Shown here piece after piece: positions 62,063 through 64,000 of a stretch of 64,000 nt of DNA (position 1 is the stretch's first letter; the number at the start of each line of letters is the position of its first letter). Source of the DNA: a bacterium. GTDB taxonomy: Bacteria > SZUA-79 > Acidulodesulfobacterales > Acidulodesulfobacteraceae. The notes beneath the pieces are model-generated. The model saw only the letters and a program-made list of their open reading frames with translations. It did not search any database and was not told where the DNA came from. The stretch lies in assembly GCA_021789605.1 (NCBI GenBank), contig JAJYJI010000002.1:1-64000 (forward strand), written 5' to 3'. Position numbers and translations under genes: made by a program.

Positions 62063-63160
62063 TTATATTTTTGGTTTAAAAACCTCGCTTATCGATTTAA
62101 TATAATCGGGATAAAGAACTCCCTTTTCGGTTATTATAGCAGTAACGTATTTGTTAGGAGTCACGTCGAAAGCAAAATTTAAAGCGGCGGCGTTTTCCGG
62201 CGCGATTCTTTTGCCCATAACCGAAACGACCTCGCTAATATCGCGTTCTTCTATCGGTATTTCGTCGCCGGACGCGATGTTTAAATCTATCGTGGAAAGA
62301 GGCGCGGCAACGTAAAAAGGAATATTATTTTCTTTAGCTAGGACCGCGACCTGATAAGTGCCTATTTTATTAGCGACGTCGCCGTTGGACGCTATCCTGT
62401 CGGCGCCTACGATTACTGCGTTTATTTTGCCGCGTCGCATTAAAAGCCCGGCGGAGTTATCCGCAATAAGCGTAACCGGAATTCCGTCCTCCATAAGTTC
62501 CCACGCTGTAAGTCTCGCGCCTTGAAGAAAAGGTCTGGTTTCGTCTGAAATTACCGATATTTTTTTGTTTTCGGCGACTGCCGCCCTTATGACGCCGAGC
62601 GCCGTTCCGTAACCTGCGGTGGCAAGCGCGCCCGCGTTGCAGTGGGTTAAAACCGAAAATCCGTCGTTTAAAAGCGCGGCGCCGTAACGTCCCATATTTT
62701 TGTTTATTTCTATGTCTTCATCGTATATTTTTAAGGATTCGGTTCTTATAAGGCTGATTAGTTCCTCTAACATTAACGGCTTGGAGCCTCCCGAACCTTT
62801 GCCTTCGTCTTTTTCCCCCGCGCTCTCGACGAGCTTCCTTATCCTGCCTACAGCCCAGCCGAGATTGACGGCGGTCGGTCTTGCCGAAAACATGAAATCG
62901 CATATTTCAAAGAATTTATTTTTAAAAGTTTCGTAATTATTTGCTCCATTATTTTCAAGAAGCGATTTTGCGCCCAGATACAGCCCGAAAGCGGCGGAAA
63001 CGCCTATCGCCGGCGCGCCCCTGACTATCATGTCTTTTATCGCGCGGTAAACGTCTTTATATGTCTTTAATTCGACGTAATCGACCTCCAGCGGCAGTTT
63101 TCTTTGGTCTATCATTTCGACGACGTCGTCGTCTCTCAGTTTTAAGGTATAAAATGACAT
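62063..63160 (-). CDS. mtnA: S-methyl-5-thioribose-1-phosphate isomerase
   Basis: MtnA isomerises methylthioribose-1-phosphate in methionine salvage, recovering methylthioadenosine derived from SAM. The segment THCNAGALATAGYGTALG holds the catalytic Cys and VGADRIASNGDVANKIGTY the catalytic Asp. The 365 residues include a short Gly/Ser-rich insertion (GEKDEGKGSGGSK). A perfect TATAAT lies only 10 bp before the ATG (63171-63176), which would give a nearly leaderless mRNA, but the -35 box is weak. The rest of the salvage pathway is not in the window. Confidence 0.95.
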   Translation of the reverse strand: MSFYTLKLRDDDVVEMIDQRKLPLEVDYVELKTYKDVYRAIKDMIVRGAPAIGVSAAFGLYLGAKSLLENNGANNYETFKNKFFEICDFMFSARPTAVNLGWAVGRIRKLVESAGEKDEGKGSGGSKPLMLEELISLIRTESLKIYDEDIEINKNMGRYGAALLNDGFSVLTHCNAGALATAGYGTALGVIRAAVAENKKISVISDETRPFLQGARLTAWELMEDGIPVTLIADNSAGLLMRRGKINAVIVGADRIASNGDVANKIGTYQVAVLAKENNIPFYVAAPLSTIDLNIASGDEIPIEERDISEVVSVMGKRIAPENAAALNFAFDVTPNKYVTAIITEKGVLYPDYIKSISEVFKPKI

Positions 63161-63213
63161 AGCGATACAGATTATAACATAATTTTTTAAAAAAAGAAGA
63201 AAACTATCTCTTC

Positions 63214-64000
63214 TTAAGACGCAATAACCACATGATTCGATGTCAATGTGTTATTTATAGTATGCGGTCCCGATGATGTTCCGACAAGTTTGATTATAGT
63301 ATCGCTAGTGCTATAAGTATTAGGAGTTGAAGTGTTAATTTCAATAAGATAGACGTCGTTTGTGCCGCTGTCATTATATGTAAATGGTATTATCTCGTGG
63401 TCTGCTGCGCCGTTTAGTACGGTATTGGCAACAGTAGTGACATTAGAAGAATTTACGGTTATAAGACTGCCGAGAGTAAGGGAACTGCTATCGCTGGAAA
63501 ATACTATTTGATCGCTTGCGGCAACTCCGCTTATTATTGCGTTAATCATTAAACTAGCTACTGACCCGTTATTGGCTGCTACGCTTATAGAGTCGTAATT
63601 ACTTGATGATGTTGACGTATGGCTATTAAGAGTAATATTGACTTCATTTGAATTAGTATCGGTAATACTAAGCCCTCCGGTACTATTACCTAAACTGCTA
63701 ATATTGATCTGGCTTGTGCCGGCTAGATTTAATTGCGTTAGGCTGCCGTCGTTAATAGCGTTAATGCCAACTTGAGCACTACTGCTATTTTGTATGCCGA
63801 AGGTTGTATTGCTTTCGCTTAGCGTCGTTATTATAAAGGCAGCGGTATCAGTACCTTGAAATATCAATTTATCGGAAGTACCGGCGCTATTTCCTAAAGT
63901 TAACGTGCCGATACTGTCTGAACCCGCGCTAGCAACGGTGTTATTAGTGATAGTTAAATAATTACCGCTAGTAGAACTAATATCATCCAAATTATTAATT
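63214..64000 (-). CDS. Large Ser/Thr/Asn-rich beta-repeat surface protein, C-terminal part
   Basis: The frame is open to the right edge (it reads INNLDDIS before the TTG at 63990), so only the last 260 or so residues are visible. The sequence is rich in Ser, Thr, Asn and Gly with short repeated strands such as ITNNTVASAG, LTLGNSAGTSDKLIF and NSSNVTTVANTVL, and has almost no Lys or Cys. This fits an S-layer or type I-secreted adhesin-like beta-strand repeat protein. The C-terminus (DTIIKLVGTSS to VVIAS) is hydrophobic and Asp-poor, as in some type I substrates. Family and length are unknown. Confidence 0.6.
   Translation of the reverse strand, partial: INNLDDISSTSGNYLTITNNTVASAGSDSIGTLTLGNSAGTSDKLIFQGTDTAAFIITTLSESNTTFGIQNSSSAQVGINAINDGSLTQLNLAGTSQINISSLGNSTGGLSITDTNSNEVNITLNSHTSTSSSNYDSISVAANNGSVASLMINAIISGVAASDQIVFSSDSSSLTLGSLITVNSSNVTTVANTVLNGAADHEIIPFTYNDSGTNDVYLIEINTSTPNTYSTSDTIIKLVGTSSGPHTINNTLTSNHVVIAS

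Overview
The window is AT-rich, densely coded chromosomal DNA from a Gram-negative bacterium. Evidence for an outer membrane is direct: Kdo synthesis (kdsA, kdsD, kdsC), LPS export (lptC, lptA, lptB), heptose activation (hldE-type kinase), two GT9 heptosyltransferases and a TolC-family protein. Gene order argues for a deltaproteobacterium-like lineage. The argB-argD-argF-argG-argH-lipoprotein block, followed by lysA-dapA-dapB, and the remA-gmk-rpoZ-spoT block both resemble orders I recall from Geobacter-type genomes. The species cannot be named from sequence alone; uncultured acidic-habitat deltaproteobacterial groups are only a guess.

Layout. Positions 1-1231 (+): 3' end of birA and coaX. 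Positions 1246-31338 (-): an unbroken run of about 30 co-directional genes. In transcription order it holds uppP, xerC-like recombinase, hslV, hslU, argB, argD, argF, argG, argH, a lipoprotein, an NHL protein, a geranylgeranyl-reductase-like flavoprotein, a degenerate RpiB-like protein, radA, a polyprenyl synthase, lysA, dapA, dapB, pyrG, kdsA, kdsD, kdsC, lptC, lptA, lptB, rpoN, hpf, rapZ, metK and ahcY. Positions 31687-35844 (+): an FAH-family hydrolase, a DHA2 efflux pump and a short alpha-glucan phosphorylase. Positions 35845-41552 (-): a zinc alcohol dehydrogenase, a ClC protein, a secreted NHL protein directly behind tRNA-Glu, two small envelope proteins and rfbA. Then come rlmD-like (+), rpmB and a Fic protein with a palindromic operator. 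An ArsR-TolC-EmrA-EmrB efflux operon and a DUF2892 protein follow. Positions 49860-59420 (-) form one tight LPS-glycosylation and stringent-response operon, from a polysaccharide deacetylase to spoT. Positions 59511-60958 (+) hold an Alg5-like glycosyltransferase and a 3-methyladenine glycosylase. The right end (-) has a tiny lysine-rich ORF, a galE-like epimerase, mtnA and the 3' end of a large Ser/Thr/Asn-rich surface protein.

The genes serve amino-acid synthesis (Arg, Lys), the SAM cycle (metK, ahcY, mtnA), LPS assembly, isoprenoid metabolism, protein quality control (HslUV) and stress control (RpoN, HPF, SpoT, RpoZ, RemA). I saw no CRISPR array, insertion sequence, prophage or complete secretion system. 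The most unusual items are the RpiB-like protein lacking its active-site motif, the tRNA-to-NHL junction, the palindrome over the Fic promoter, low-complexity insertions shared by several unrelated housekeeping enzymes, a 28-bp hairpin repeat in two copies, and the repetitive surface protein cut by the right edge.
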